From the NCBI RefSeq assembly GCF_036023875.1, contig NZ_CP107931.1:4526001-4590000 (forward strand): a stretch of DNA of 64,000 bases, read 5' to 3'. This stretch comes from Mycobacterium sp. NBC_00419 (lineage in GTDB: Bacteria; Actinomycetota; Actinomycetes; Mycobacteriales; Mycobacteriaceae). Below, one piece after another: positions 24,906 to 36,186 of the stretch. The translations under genes and the position numbers were made by a program. Position 1 is the first letter of the stretch. Every line of letters begins with the position of its first letter. Below the pieces are notes generated by a model. That model searched no databases, was not told the origin of the DNA, and worked only from the letters and a program-made list of their open reading frames with translations.

Positions 24906-26000
24906 TTAGTTGATCGGTGCGTTGAGCCAGCGCAGGTCGTCGATGATGCCGCGGGCGGCGATCACACCCTGGCCGGTCTGCCAGATCTCGTTGTTGACGA
25001 TGAAAACCCGATTGTCGCGGTTGGCCGACAGCTTGCGCCACGCCGCGCTCTCCAGCACCGCCGGTGCCCGGTCCTTGGCCGCGGGCGAGGCGAACGACAG
25101 ATAAAGGATGTCGCCGTCAGCCGGGGAGAAGTCCGGGGAGCGGTCGAGGTCGGCGTCGCTGATCCCGAACTCGACATAGGGCTTGTCGGTAAACCGTTGC
25201 GCCGCAGGCCGATCCACGCCGACGTCGGCGAGCACGCTGGCGGGGAAGTTGTCGGCGCCCCAGACCCGCATCGTGGTGTCGGTGAACTGGACGACGGAGG
25301 CCTGGAAGTGAGGGGCGTCGGTGGCGCCGCCGGCTTGCCGGGCGCGGTCGGTGAACGCCGCGATCACCTCGTCGGTGGCCTCGGTTCGTCCGGTCGCGGC
25401 ACCGACGGTGCGCAGGTTGTCCTGCCACCGGGCGCCGGGAGCATCGGTGAACACCGTCGGCGCAATCGCCGCCAGCTGGGGGTAGGCCTGCGGCGTCAAC
25501 CCCGCCGAGCCCAGGATGAGGTCGGGTTTGGCCGCCGCGATGGCGGCGAGGTCCGGAGCGCTGCGGGACCCGGCGCCGGGCACGTCGTGGATGACGGTGC
25601 CCAGGTAGGAGGGCTGGCTGTCCGCGCCGTCCGGCAGGGCGGCCGCGACGATCCGCGACTGCAGCCCCAGCGCGCACAGCGCGTCGAGCTCGTCACCGGC
25701 CAGCACGACGATGCGCTGCGGGTCTGCCACCACCGCCGTCTCTCCAGCGGCGTGCCGCACCGGTGGCGGGGGAGCGGGATCCAGCCGGGCCGGTTCAGGT
25801 GCGCAGGACTCGTCGGGCCGGCGCTGATTACCCAGGATTCCGGCGCCGGCGATCTTGGTGGTGCTGGTGACCACGCTGCCGGTGGCCGACGGCGGCGCCT
25901 GCGACGAGCCCGAACAGCCGCTGACGACGGTCACGGCGAGCGCCGTGAGGACCGCACCCGCGGACACCATCAGACCCGGAGCAAGACTGCGCGACCGCAC
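24906..26000 (-). CDS. fecB: Iron-siderophore-binding lipoprotein FecB
   Basis: 364 residues. Lipoprotein signal with lipobox VVSGCSGS, a linker, and a class III periplasmic-binding domain (ADPQRIVVLAGDELDALCALGL, KPDLILGSAGLTPQAYPQLAAIAPTVFTDAPG, ending QGVIAARGIIDDLRWL). Mycobacterial FecB binds siderophore-type ligands and affects envelope permeability. The GTG at 26000 puts the signal peptide close to the N-terminus; a longer TTG start at 26027 is less likely. It is divergent from ctaD, and an IdeR-like half-site lies between. Confidence 0.92.
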   Translation of the reverse strand: MRSRSLAPGLMVSAGAVLTALAVTVVSGCSGSSQAPPSATGSVVTSTTKIAGAGILGNQRRPDESCAPEPARLDPAPPPPVRHAAGETAVVADPQRIVVLAGDELDALCALGLQSRIVAAALPDGADSQPSYLGTVIHDVPGAGSRSAPDLAAIAAAKPDLILGSAGLTPQAYPQLAAIAPTVFTDAPGARWQDNLRTVGAATGRTEATDEVIAAFTDRARQAGGATDAPHFQASVVQFTDTTMRVWGADNFPASVLADVGVDRPAAQRFTDKPYVEFGISDADLDRSPDFSPADGDILYLSFASPAAKDRAPAVLESAAWRKLSANRDNRVFIVNNEIWQTGQGVIAARGIIDDLRWLNAPIN

Positions 26001-26082
26001 GCCGCCGACCGTAACACCTGGCCGCAAACGCGCCGCTGAGCTGCGGACGGCGTGCTCGTGACGGTATTACGACGCAATGTAG

Positions 26083-27912
<1,830 letters not shown>

Positions 27913-27924
27913 AACGGAAAGTAG

Positions 27925-29169
<1,245 letters not shown>

Positions 29170-29175
29170 CTCGTC

Positions 29176-30621
29176 CTAGACCACCACGGCCGACGGATCG
29201 GGTGTGGCCGAGCCGGTCACGCTGCGCCAGGCCCGGCTCAGCAGTGAAACAGCCTCGGTCAACTGGTCTTCGGGCAGCGTGTAGGGGATCCGGACGAAGC
29301 GCTCCAAGGTGCCGTCGACGCCGAACCGCGGCCCCGGTGGCAGTTCCACCCCGAGTCGGGATGCCGACGCGCACAGCGCAGAACTGATCGGTGCCGGCAG
29401 CCGCACCCAGATCGACATGCCGCCGCCACCGGGCAGCGGATGCCACTCCGGCAGATGCTCGTCGAGCAGATTCAGCAGCAGTGCGCGCCTGGCGCGCAGG
29501 ATGTCGCGACGCTCGGGAAGGACGTCGTCGACGCGGTGGGTGAGAAGGTGTGCGGCAGCGAGCTGTTCGATCACCGAGGTACCCAGGTCGATCGAGGGCC
29601 GGATCGCGCGGATGGTGGCCAGGGTGCTCGGCTCGGCGCGGATCCATCCGATGCGCAGCCCGGCCCAGAACGACTTGGACAACGACCCCACCGTGATCAC
29701 CAGGTCGGTGCGTGAGCTCATCGACGCGGCCAGCGGGGCCGGCACGGGCTCGTCGAGCCAGACGTCGGTCATGGTCTCGTCGACGATGGTGCGGGTACGA
29801 GTCTCGGAGATGATGGCCGCCAACCGTTTTCGGTCGGCAGCCGGCATCGACATACCGGTCGGGTTGTGGTTGTCGGGCACCAGGTAAGCCAGAGTCGGGG
29901 CGAGCTGGCGCACAGCGGCGTGCAGGGCCTCGATGTCCCAGCCGTCGCGGCTCAGCGCCACCGGGACCGGGCGCGCACCGGCGGTGGCGATCGCGGCGAG
30001 CGCCCCGTGATAGGTGGGCTGTTCGACGAGCACGCGGTCACCGGGTTGGGCGTAGGTGGTGAGAATGAGGGCGATCGCATGCTGGGCGCCGCTGGTCACC
30101 ATGATCTGGTCGGGATCGGTGGCAAGCCCTCTGGCGCAGTACCGCTCGGCGATGGCGGTGCGCAGTGTCAGCACGCCGCGCAGGTCATGCCCGGTCTGCT
30201 GCAGGTAGGTCGCGGCCTGCCGGCTGGCCTCGATGAACGACTCCTGCACGGCGCTGGCAGGCGCGGCCAGGGCTGCGACGGCGAGGTTGACCGTCGGCGC
30301 CGACTCGGCGGAGATGGCCACCGGAGTGTGCGGAAGCGCGGTGGTCGCGCGGGCGCCACGGCGGGCATGCAGATAGCCGCTGTCGCGCAGGTCGGTGTAG
30401 GCGGCCGTGATCGTCGTTCTGGACACCCGCAGCGCCTCGGCCAGCGCGCGCTCGCTGGGCAGCCGCGAGCCGACCGGAAGGCGGCCGTCGACGATCAGCA
30501 TGCGCAGCGCGTCACCGAGAGCCTGGTAGCTGGGTCCACTGCGGCTGGATGTGCGCCAGTTGCCCAGTTCGCGGGCCAAGAGGTCCGGATCGAGCACTCT
30601 GGTCGCCATAGCAGTCGTCAT
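29176..30621 (-). CDS. MocR-family regulator (GntR HTH plus aminotransferase-like domain), YczR-type
   Basis: 481 residues. The N-terminal GntR winged helix reads SYQALGDALRMLIVDGRLPVGSRLPSERALAEALRVSRTTITAAYTDL. The remainder is a fold-type I aminotransferase-like domain with PLP motifs VEQPTYHGALAA, DNHNPTGMSM, DETMTDVW and the PLP-lysine in VGSLSKSFWAG. Members divergent from yczE are known as YczR; their effector is uncertain. The ATG at 30621 is used (ATG at 30609 also possible). The GCCAGT elements at 30628-30672 are its likely binding sites. Confidence 0.92.
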   Translation of the reverse strand: MTTAMATRVLDPDLLARELGNWRTSSRSGPSYQALGDALRMLIVDGRLPVGSRLPSERALAEALRVSRTTITAAYTDLRDSGYLHARRGARATTALPHTPVAISAESAPTVNLAVAALAAPASAVQESFIEASRQAATYLQQTGHDLRGVLTLRTAIAERYCARGLATDPDQIMVTSGAQHAIALILTTYAQPGDRVLVEQPTYHGALAAIATAGARPVPVALSRDGWDIEALHAAVRQLAPTLAYLVPDNHNPTGMSMPAADRKRLAAIISETRTRTIVDETMTDVWLDEPVPAPLAASMSSRTDLVITVGSLSKSFWAGLRIGWIRAEPSTLATIRAIRPSIDLGTSVIEQLAAAHLLTHRVDDVLPERRDILRARRALLLNLLDEHLPEWHPLPGGGGMSIWVRLPAPISSALCASASRLGVELPPGPRFGVDGTLERFVRIPYTLPEDQLTEAVSLLSRAWRSVTGSATPDPSAVVV

Positions 30622-30627
30622 TTGAAT

Positions 30628-30672
30628 GCCAGTATGGCCAGACTGGCTATTGATTGGCAAGCCAGTTAGGCC
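30628..30672. promoter_or_regulatory. MocR/YczR operator: two direct GCCAGT(A/T)(T/A)GGCC repeats and one inverted half
   Basis: GCCAGTATGGCC (30628-30639) and GCCAGTTAGGCC (30661-30672) are direct repeats 33 bases apart, about three helical turns. The inverted half-site ACTGGC lies between them (30642-30647). All fall in the gap between the divergent MocR gene and the yczE unit. Direct plus inverted sites are reported for MocR/YczR regulators. Confidence 0.7.
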
Positions 30673-30685
30673 GAACGATGGAGGC

Positions 30686-30853
30686 ATGAGTACCTGGCTT
30701 TCCCGACTGGCCGACCGGTGGGCGGCACTGCTCGACCCGCATGCCGGCCCCTGGAGTCCCACCTCACGCGAGTGGGGTGACGGCGACTCCGACCTGCGCC
30801 GCCAGCACAGCGATCTCGACGCCATTCGCGTGCGGTTCGCCGACCACCGATGA
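30686..30853 (+). CDS. Small protein (55 aa) coupled to yczE
   Basis: 55 residues, MSTWLSRLADRWAALLDPHA at the start and ending LDAIRVRFADHR; rich in Trp, Asp and Arg and with no membrane segment. It starts just after the MocR operator and its stop overlaps the yczE ATG (ATGA), so it is the first gene of the unit and translationally coupled. A GGAGG lies almost directly against the ATG, closer than usual. I recognise no family. It could be a leader peptide or a small partner of YczE. Confidence 0.6.
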   Translation: MSTWLSRLADRWAALLDPHAGPWSPTSREWGDGDSDLRRQHSDLDAIRVRFADHR

Positions 30854-31545
30854 GTGCCGCAATCCGCGCGAGCGCCCTGCTGATCGGCTTGTGCTGTTAC
30901 GGCTTCTCGATGGCGATGATGGTCCGGGCCGGCCTCGGGCTCGACCCGTGGGACGTCTTCCATCAGGGCCTGGCACGCCACACCCGGATGAGCATCGGAA
31001 TGGCATCGGCCGTCGTCGGCGTCGTGGTCCTGCTGGCATGGATTCCGTTGCGCAACAAGCCCGGCATCGGAACCGTGGCCAACGTCATCGTCATCGCCGT
31101 CACCGTCGACGCGGGTCTTGCGTTATTGCGGGCACCGGAGACCATGTGGGTGCGGGTGGCGCTGATGCTGGGCGCCGTCCTGCTCAATGCGGTGGCCACC
31201 GTGCTCTACGTGGGGGCCGGCCTCGGTCCCGGGCCCCGTGACGGACTGATGACGGGACTCGTTGCGCGAAGCGGGCTTTCGGTGCGCCTGGTGCGTACCG
31301 GCATTGAGGCCACCGTGCTGGCCGGCGGCTGGCTGCTCGGCGGCAGCGTCGGAGTCGGCACGCTCATCTATGCCTTCGGTATCGGGCCGCTGGTTCAGCT
31401 CGTACTGCGGTTGACCCCGCGCTCGGTTCTGGCCCGCAGCGGGTGGGCGCCGATCGTCGCCGCCCCGGCAGGTGGGCCGGCACCCGAGTGCGGCACGATG
31501 GTGCGGTGTCCGACAACGCCGATGCGGTCGACCCCGACCTGCTGA
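30850..31545 (+). CDS. yczE: YczE-family membrane protein
   Basis: 231 residues with about five membrane segments, recognised by LIGLCCYGFSMAMMVRAGLGLDPWDVFHQGLA, the repeat-like YVGAGLGPGPRDGLMTGL, and the final GTLIYAFGIGPLVQLVL. The family (near YitT) is of unknown function and in many bacteria is divergent from a MocR regulator, as here. The last 40 bases overlap the next gene in another frame, and the C-terminal tail is therefore of low complexity. Confidence 0.88.
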   Translation: MSAAIRASALLIGLCCYGFSMAMMVRAGLGLDPWDVFHQGLARHTRMSIGMASAVVGVVVLLAWIPLRNKPGIGTVANVIVIAVTVDAGLALLRAPETMWVRVALMLGAVLLNAVATVLYVGAGLGPGPRDGLMTGLVARSGLSVRLVRTGIEATVLAGGWLLGGSVGVGTLIYAFGIGPLVQLVLRLTPRSVLARSGWAPIVAAPAGGPAPECGTMVRCPTTPMRSTPTC

Positions 31546-32345
31546 TCGACTTCCGGAAAGTCTCGCTGCGTCGCGGCGGCCGCACCCTGGTCGGACCCGT
31601 CACCTGGCAGGTCGAACTCGACGAACGCTGGGTGGTCATCGGACCCAACGGCGCGGGCAAGACCTCGCTTCTGCGCATCGCCGCCGCGATGGAACACCCG
31701 TCCTCGGGCAGCGCCTACGTCCTGGGCGAGCGGTTGGGCCGCGTCGACATGTCCGAACTGCGCCAGCGGGTCGGACTGAGTAGCTCGGCACTCTCGCAGC
31801 GGGTTCCCGACGACGAGGTGGTGCGCGACCTGGTGGTCTCGGCCGGCTACGCCGTGCTGGGCCGGTGGCGGGAGAACTATGAGGACATCGACTACGCCCA
31901 GGCCGTCGACATGCTCGAGAGCGTGGGCGCCGAGCATCTGGCCGAGCGGACCTACGGGACGCTGTCCGAAGGCGAACGCAAGCGGGTCCTCATCGCACGG
32001 TCGCTGATGACCGACCCGGAGCTGCTGCTGCTCGACGAACCGGCCGCCGGCCTGGACCTGGGCGGGCGCGAAGAACTGGTCTCCCGGCTGGCAGATCTGG
32101 CCGCCGACCCGGATTCGCCGGCCATGGTGCTGGTCACCCACCACGTCGAGGAGATACCGCCGGGCTTCAGCCACTGCCTGATCCTGTCCGAAGGCGAAGT
32201 GGTGGCCGCCGGACTGTTGCAGGACACCCTGACCGCGGACAACCTATCGTCGGCCTTCGGGCAGTCGATCGCGCTGGACACCATTGACGGCCGGTACTTC
32301 GCGCGGCGGGTGCGGACCCGCGCCGCGCACAGGAGGCGAGCATGA
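31506..32345 (+). CDS. ABC transporter ATP-binding protein (Rv3041c-like)
   Basis: 279 residues with a single nucleotide-binding domain: Walker A GPNGAGKTS, signature LSEGERKR, Walker B LLLLDEPAAGLD and the H-loop in VLVTHHVEE. No membrane partner is adjacent, which puts it close to the stand-alone ModF/YlmA-like ATPases, whose role is unclear. GTG at 31506 (VSDNADAVDP) is the likely start, inside the 3' end of yczE. The stop overlaps the Nudix gene by 4 bases. Confidence 0.92.
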   Translation: MSDNADAVDPDLLIDFRKVSLRRGGRTLVGPVTWQVELDERWVVIGPNGAGKTSLLRIAAAMEHPSSGSAYVLGERLGRVDMSELRQRVGLSSSALSQRVPDDEVVRDLVVSAGYAVLGRWRENYEDIDYAQAVDMLESVGAEHLAERTYGTLSEGERKRVLIARSLMTDPELLLLDEPAAGLDLGGREELVSRLADLAADPDSPAMVLVTHHVEEIPPGFSHCLILSEGEVVAAGLLQDTLTADNLSSAFGQSIALDTIDGRYFARRVRTRAAHRRRA

Positions 32346-33163
32346 CCGACAAGCCCGAACCGCTGCCGGTGCGGCCGGCCGCGACCGTGATGCTGATTCA
32401 GGACACCGCCGACGGGATCTCGGTGTTCCTGATGCGCCGGCACAGCGCCATGGAGTTCGCCGGCGGGGTGATGGTGTTCCCGGGCGGTGGCGTCGACGAC
32501 CGCGACCGCAACTCCGGTATCGCCTGGTACGGACCGGGCCCGCATTGGTGGGCGCAGCGCTTCGGTATCGAAACCGATCTGGCCGAGGCGCTGGTGTGCG
32601 CGGCGGCGCGGGAGACGTTCGAGGAGTCCGGGGTGCTGTTCGCCGGGCCGGCCGACGACCCGGACGGCATCGTCGCCGACGCGTCGGTCTATCACCAGGC
32701 GCGTCCGGCCCTGGTGGACCGCAGCCTGTCGTTCTCCGACTTCCTGCGCGGCGAGAACCTCGTGCTGCGCGCCGACCTGCTGCGGCCGTGGGCCAACTGG
32801 GTGACCCCCGAGGAGGAGCGCACCCGCCGCTACGACACCTACTTCTTCGTCGGTGCCCTGCCGCACGGGCAGCGCGCCGACGGCCAGAACACCGAATCCG
32901 ACCATGCGGCGTGGAGCAGCCCCGAGGCCGCCATCGAGGACTTCGCGCAGGGCCGGTCGTTCCTGCTGCCACCGACCTGGACCCAACTGGACTCTTTGGC
33001 CGGGCGCACGGTCGGCGAGGTGCTGGCCCTGGAACGTCAGATTGTCGCCGTCCAGCCCAATCTTGCTGTGCACGAAGGTAATTGGGAGATCGAGTTCTTC
33101 AACAGCGACCGGTATAACGCGGCTCGCAACCGGCGTGCCCCCCAGGGCTACGGCGGGGAGTGA
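32342..33163 (+). CDS. Nudix hydrolase-family protein (Rv3040c-like)
   Basis: 273 residues. The Nudix box is recognisable as E-A-L-V-C-A-A-A-R-E-T-F-E-E-S-G-V, preceded by the FPGGGVDD turn, with an insertion between them as in the longer NUDT19/RppH-like acyl-CoA pyrophosphatase group. The N-terminus ATVMLIQDTADGISVFLMRRHSAMEFAGG is the usual Nudix strand. A CoA-ester or nucleotide diphosphate could be the substrate; the crotonase gene 3 bases downstream slightly favours acyl-CoA. ATG overlaps the ABC gene stop. Confidence 0.92.
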   Translation: MTDKPEPLPVRPAATVMLIQDTADGISVFLMRRHSAMEFAGGVMVFPGGGVDDRDRNSGIAWYGPGPHWWAQRFGIETDLAEALVCAAARETFEESGVLFAGPADDPDGIVADASVYHQARPALVDRSLSFSDFLRGENLVLRADLLRPWANWVTPEEERTRRYDTYFFVGALPHGQRADGQNTESDHAAWSSPEAAIEDFAQGRSFLLPPTWTQLDSLAGRTVGEVLALERQIVAVQPNLAVHEGNWEIEFFNSDRYNAARNRRAPQGYGGE

Positions 33164-33166
33164 CAC

Positions 33167-33880
33167 GTGCGCGAGTTCGTCAGCATCCACGTCGGTGAGC
33201 AGTATCCGGGTATCGGCGTGCTGCTGCTGGCCCGCACGCCCACCAACGCCCTGACCCGGCAGGCCTACCGGGAACTCACCTCGGCGGCAGCCGAAGCCGG
33301 CGGTCGCGACGACATCGCCACGGTCGTGCTCTTCGGCGGCCACCAGATCTTCTCCGCCGGCGACGACGTTCCGGAGCTGCGGACCCTGGACCGCGCCGAG
33401 GCCGAGGCCGCCGACCGGGTGCGCCGGGAGGCGATCGACGCCGTCGCGACGATCCCGAAGCCGACGGTGGCCGCGATCACCGGCTACGCGCTGGGCAGCG
33501 GACTGAGCCTGGCGCTGGCCGCGGACTGGCGGATCAGCGGCGACAACGCCAAGTTCGGAGCCACCGAGATCCTGGCCGGGTTGGTACCCGGCGGCGGCGG
33601 GTGTGAACGGCTGGCCCGTGCCGTCGGGCCGGCCCAGGCCAAGGAACTGGCGTTCAGCGGCCGGTTCGTCGACGCCAAGGAGGCCCTAAGCCTGGGACTG
33701 GTCGACGAACTGGTGGCCCCCGACGACGTGTTCGACGCAGCCGCGGCCTGGGCGGGCCGGTTCGTCGACGTCGCGCCGGCCGCACTTGCGGGCGTCAAGG
33801 CCCTCGTCGGCGGCAACCTAAATGCCAGTGAGCAGGCACAACGCTACGGTGAGGTCTTCGCCGCGGGTGCGGGCAGTTAG
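33167..33880 (+). CDS. echA17: Enoyl-CoA hydratase/isomerase family protein EchA17
   Basis: 237-residue crotonase-fold protein. The oxyanion-hole segments are [10 protein letters not shown] and [12 protein letters not shown]. At the first catalytic Glu position of hydratases (usually GGGCELA) it has Ser (GSGLSLA), while the second Glu is kept in [16 protein letters not shown] single-Glu enzyme may be an isomerase or act on other CoA esters. GTG start, 3 bases after the Nudix stop. It corresponds to Rv3039c. Confidence 0.9.
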   Translation: MREFVSIHVGEQYPGIGVLLLARTPTNALTRQAYRELTSAAAEAGGRDDIATVVLFGGHQIFSAGDDVPELRTLDRAEAEAADRVRREAIDAVATIPKPTVAAITGYALGSGLSLALAADWRISGDNAKFGATEILAGLVPGGGGCERLARAVGPAQAKELAFSGRFVDAKEALSLGLVDELVAPDDVFDAAAAWAGRFVDVAPAALAGVKALVGGNLNASEQAQRYGEVFAAGAGS

Positions 33881-33890
33881 GCTGCCCTCC

Positions 33891-34955
33891 ATGACGACGA
33901 AGGACTCCGGCACCCTGCCCGATGTCGCGGGCGACCCCGCTCCGGCGCCCGATGTCGCGGGCGACCCCGCTCCGGCGCCCGATGTCGCGGGCGACCCCGC
34001 TCCGGCCCCCAATCCGCATGCCACCGCGGAACAGGTCGAGGCTGCGCTCAAGGACAGCAAGCTGGCCCAGATCCTGTATCACGACTGGGAAGCCGAGACC
34101 TACGACGACAAATGGTCGATCTCCTACGACAAGCGCTGCGTCGACTATGCGCGCAACCTGTTCGACGCCACCGTCCCGCCCGAGGAGTTGCGGGAGCTGC
34201 CCTACGACCGCGCGCTGGAGCTGGGCTGCGGCAGCGGCTTCTTCCTGCTCAATCTCATCCAGGCTGGGGTAGCCCGCCGCGGCTCGGTGACCGATCTGTC
34301 GCCGGGCATGGTCAAGGTCGCCACCCGCAACGGGCAGAACCTGGGCCTGGACATCGACGGCCGGGTCGCCGACGCCGAGGGCATCCCGTACGAGGACGAC
34401 ACCTTCGACCTCGTCGTTGGCCACGCGGTGCTGCACCACATCCCCGACGTGGAGAAGTCACTGCGCGAGGTGGTCCGCGTGCTCAAGCCCGGTGGCCGGT
34501 TCGTGTTCGCCGGTGAGCCGACCACTGTGGGCAATACCTACGCCCGCTCGCTGTCCACCCTGACCTGGCGGGTCGCCACCAACGTCACCAAGCTGCCCGG
34601 TCTGCAGGACTGGCGCCGGCCCCAGGCCGAACTCGACGAGTCCTCCCGCGCCGCCGCGCTGGAGGCCGTCGTCGACCTGCACACCTTCGACCCTGCGGAC
34701 CTCGAGCGGATGGCCCGCAACGCCGGTGCCACCGAGGTGTCCACCAACACCACCGAGTTCACCGCGGCGATGCTGGGCTGGCCGCTGCGGACCGTCGAGG
34801 CCATGGTGCCGCCGGGCAAGCTGGGCTGGGGCTGGGCCAAGTTCGCGTTCAGCAGCTGGATCGGCCTGAGCTGGGTCGACGACAACCTGTGGCGCCGCGT
34901 GGTGCCCAAGGGCTGGTACTACAACGTGATGATCACTGGGGTCAAACCGTCCTGA
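33891..34955 (+). CDS. SAM-dependent methyltransferase (Rv3038c-like) with repeat-bearing N-terminal tail
   Basis: 354 residues. The class I SAM-binding loop is ALELGCGSGFFLLNLIQ, followed by VTDLSPGMVKVA, FDLVVGHAVLHHIPD and VLKPGGRFVFAGEP. The first 40 residues are a disordered-looking Pro/Ala/Asp tail with three PDVAGDPAPA repeats encoded by a 30-base tandem repeat. The substrate is unknown. It is in the run from yczE to the DUF3298 gene, and its stop lies inside the next reading frame. Confidence 0.92.
   Translation: MTTKDSGTLPDVAGDPAPAPDVAGDPAPAPDVAGDPAPAPNPHATAEQVEAALKDSKLAQILYHDWEAETYDDKWSISYDKRCVDYARNLFDATVPPEELRELPYDRALELGCGSGFFLLNLIQAGVARRGSVTDLSPGMVKVATRNGQNLGLDIDGRVADAEGIPYEDDTFDLVVGHAVLHHIPDVEKSLREVVRVLKPGGRFVFAGEPTTVGNTYARSLSTLTWRVATNVTKLPGLQDWRRPQAELDESSRAAALEAVVDLHTFDPADLERMARNAGATEVSTNTTEFTAAMLGWPLRTVEAMVPPGKLGWGWAKFAFSSWIGLSWVDDNLWRRVVPKGWYYNVMITGVKPS
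33921..34010 (+). repeat. 30-base in-frame tandem repeat, three copies
   Basis: Units at 33921-33950, 33951-33980 and 33981-34010. The first two are identical and the third differs at one base (G to C near the end). Each unit encodes the decapeptide PDVAGDPAPA frame. This is a coding minisatellite likely to vary in copy number between strains. Confidence 0.9.
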
Positions 34956-36127
34956 CCTTCGGGCTCGACGACGTCGCCTATCTGGCCAGCGACGCCGGCA
35001 CCGCCGCACTCGCCGAGGTCGCCGGCTACCCGCTGACCGACCGGGTGGCCGACGTGGCCGCTATCCGGCAGCGTTTCGGCGAGCGGACCACCGTGCTCAT
35101 CGAGACCACGCTGCTGCGCCGCAAAGCGGCCGTCAAGCTGGCCGGGCTGGCCGACGTCGCGGGATGGCTGTTCACCGACGAGGCCCTGCAACAGGCGACC
35201 GCGGCTCCGGTGGCGCAGCACCGGGCCGCGCGGTTGGCCGGTGCCGCGGTGCACGACGCCACCTGCTCGGTGGGCACCGAACTGGCCGCGCTGCGGGCCA
35301 CCGCGTCGTTCGTGCTGGGCAGCGACCTCGACCCGGTCCGCCTGGCGATGGCCCACCACAACGTGCCCGATGTTCCGCTGTGCCGGGCCGATGCGGTGCG
35401 CCCGGTCAGCCGCGACACCGTCGTCCTCGTCGACCCGGCCCGGCGCAGCGGCGGGCGGCGCCGGTTCGACCCGCGCGCCTACAGCCCGCCCCTGGATGCG
35501 GTCATCGCGGCCTACCAGGGCCGGGCGACGGTGGTGAAATGTGCACCCGGTATCGACTTCTCCGCGGTGCGCGAGCTGGGTTTCGACGGCGAGATCGAAG
35601 TGACGTCAGCCGGGGGATCGGTACGGGAGGCCTGCCTGTGGTCGGCGCCGCTGGCCCAGCCCGGGGTGCGGCGGCGTGCCACGGTGCTCGACCGCGCCGA
35701 ACAGGTCACCGACGCCGATCCCGACGACTGCCCGGCGGGACCGCCGGGGCGCTGGATCGTCGACCCCGACGGGGCCGTCGTGCGCGCCGGCCTGGTGCGC
35801 CAGTACGCGACCCGCCACGGGCTCTGGCAACTTGACCCCGACATCGCCTACCTCACCGGTGACCAGCTGCCACAGGGCGTGCGTGGCTTCGAGGTGATCG
35901 ACGAAGTGCCGTTGCGGGAAAAGATATTGCGGCAGGCACTTTCACGCCACGACTGCGGTCCGCTGGAAATCCTGGTGCGCGGCGTCGACGTCGACCCCGA
36001 TGCGCTGCGGCGGCGGTTACGGCCCAGCGGCTCGGCACCGCTGTCCCTGGTGATCACCCGCATCGGCGCCGGCCCGTCCGAACGCACGGTGGTCTACCTG
36101 TGCAGAGCATCCGCCGGCGCGGCATAG
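34889..36127 (+). CDS. THUMP-like class I methyltransferase (Rv3037c-like)
   Basis: A SAM-dependent methyltransferase-like protein, conserved from FGLDDVAYLASDAGTAAL onward. The nucleotide-binding region is VHDATCSVGTELAAL, then LGSDLDPVRLAMA and [17 protein letters not shown], with the DPARR motif of THUMP-like proteins. The only canonical start before the conserved region is GTG 34889, which would overlap the upstream gene by 67 bases. A CTG at 34952 (CTGA overlap) would give the expected N-terminus LTFGLDD. Relatives sit in the MGLP gene cluster, but a role on sugar is unproven and RNA is possible. Confidence 0.85.
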   Translation: MAPRGAQGLVLQRDDHWGQTVLTFGLDDVAYLASDAGTAALAEVAGYPLTDRVADVAAIRQRFGERTTVLIETTLLRRKAAVKLAGLADVAGWLFTDEALQQATAAPVAQHRAARLAGAAVHDATCSVGTELAALRATASFVLGSDLDPVRLAMAHHNVPDVPLCRADAVRPVSRDTVVLVDPARRSGGRRRFDPRAYSPPLDAVIAAYQGRATVVKCAPGIDFSAVRELGFDGEIEVTSAGGSVREACLWSAPLAQPGVRRRATVLDRAEQVTDADPDDCPAGPPGRWIVDPDGAVVRAGLVRQYATRHGLWQLDPDIAYLTGDQLPQGVRGFEVIDEVPLREKILRQALSRHDCGPLEILVRGVDVDPDALRRRLRPSGSAPLSLVITRIGAGPSERTVVYLCRASAGAA

Positions 36128-36186
36128 CCCGGGTACGCTGGCGGCGACGGCGCCGGGGCCGTCTTCAGCGCGAGGATTGTCGACGT

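Noticed and set aside
33921..34010. Possible CRISPR array
   Set aside because: The 30-base repeats are directly adjacent with no spacers and are in frame within a gene.
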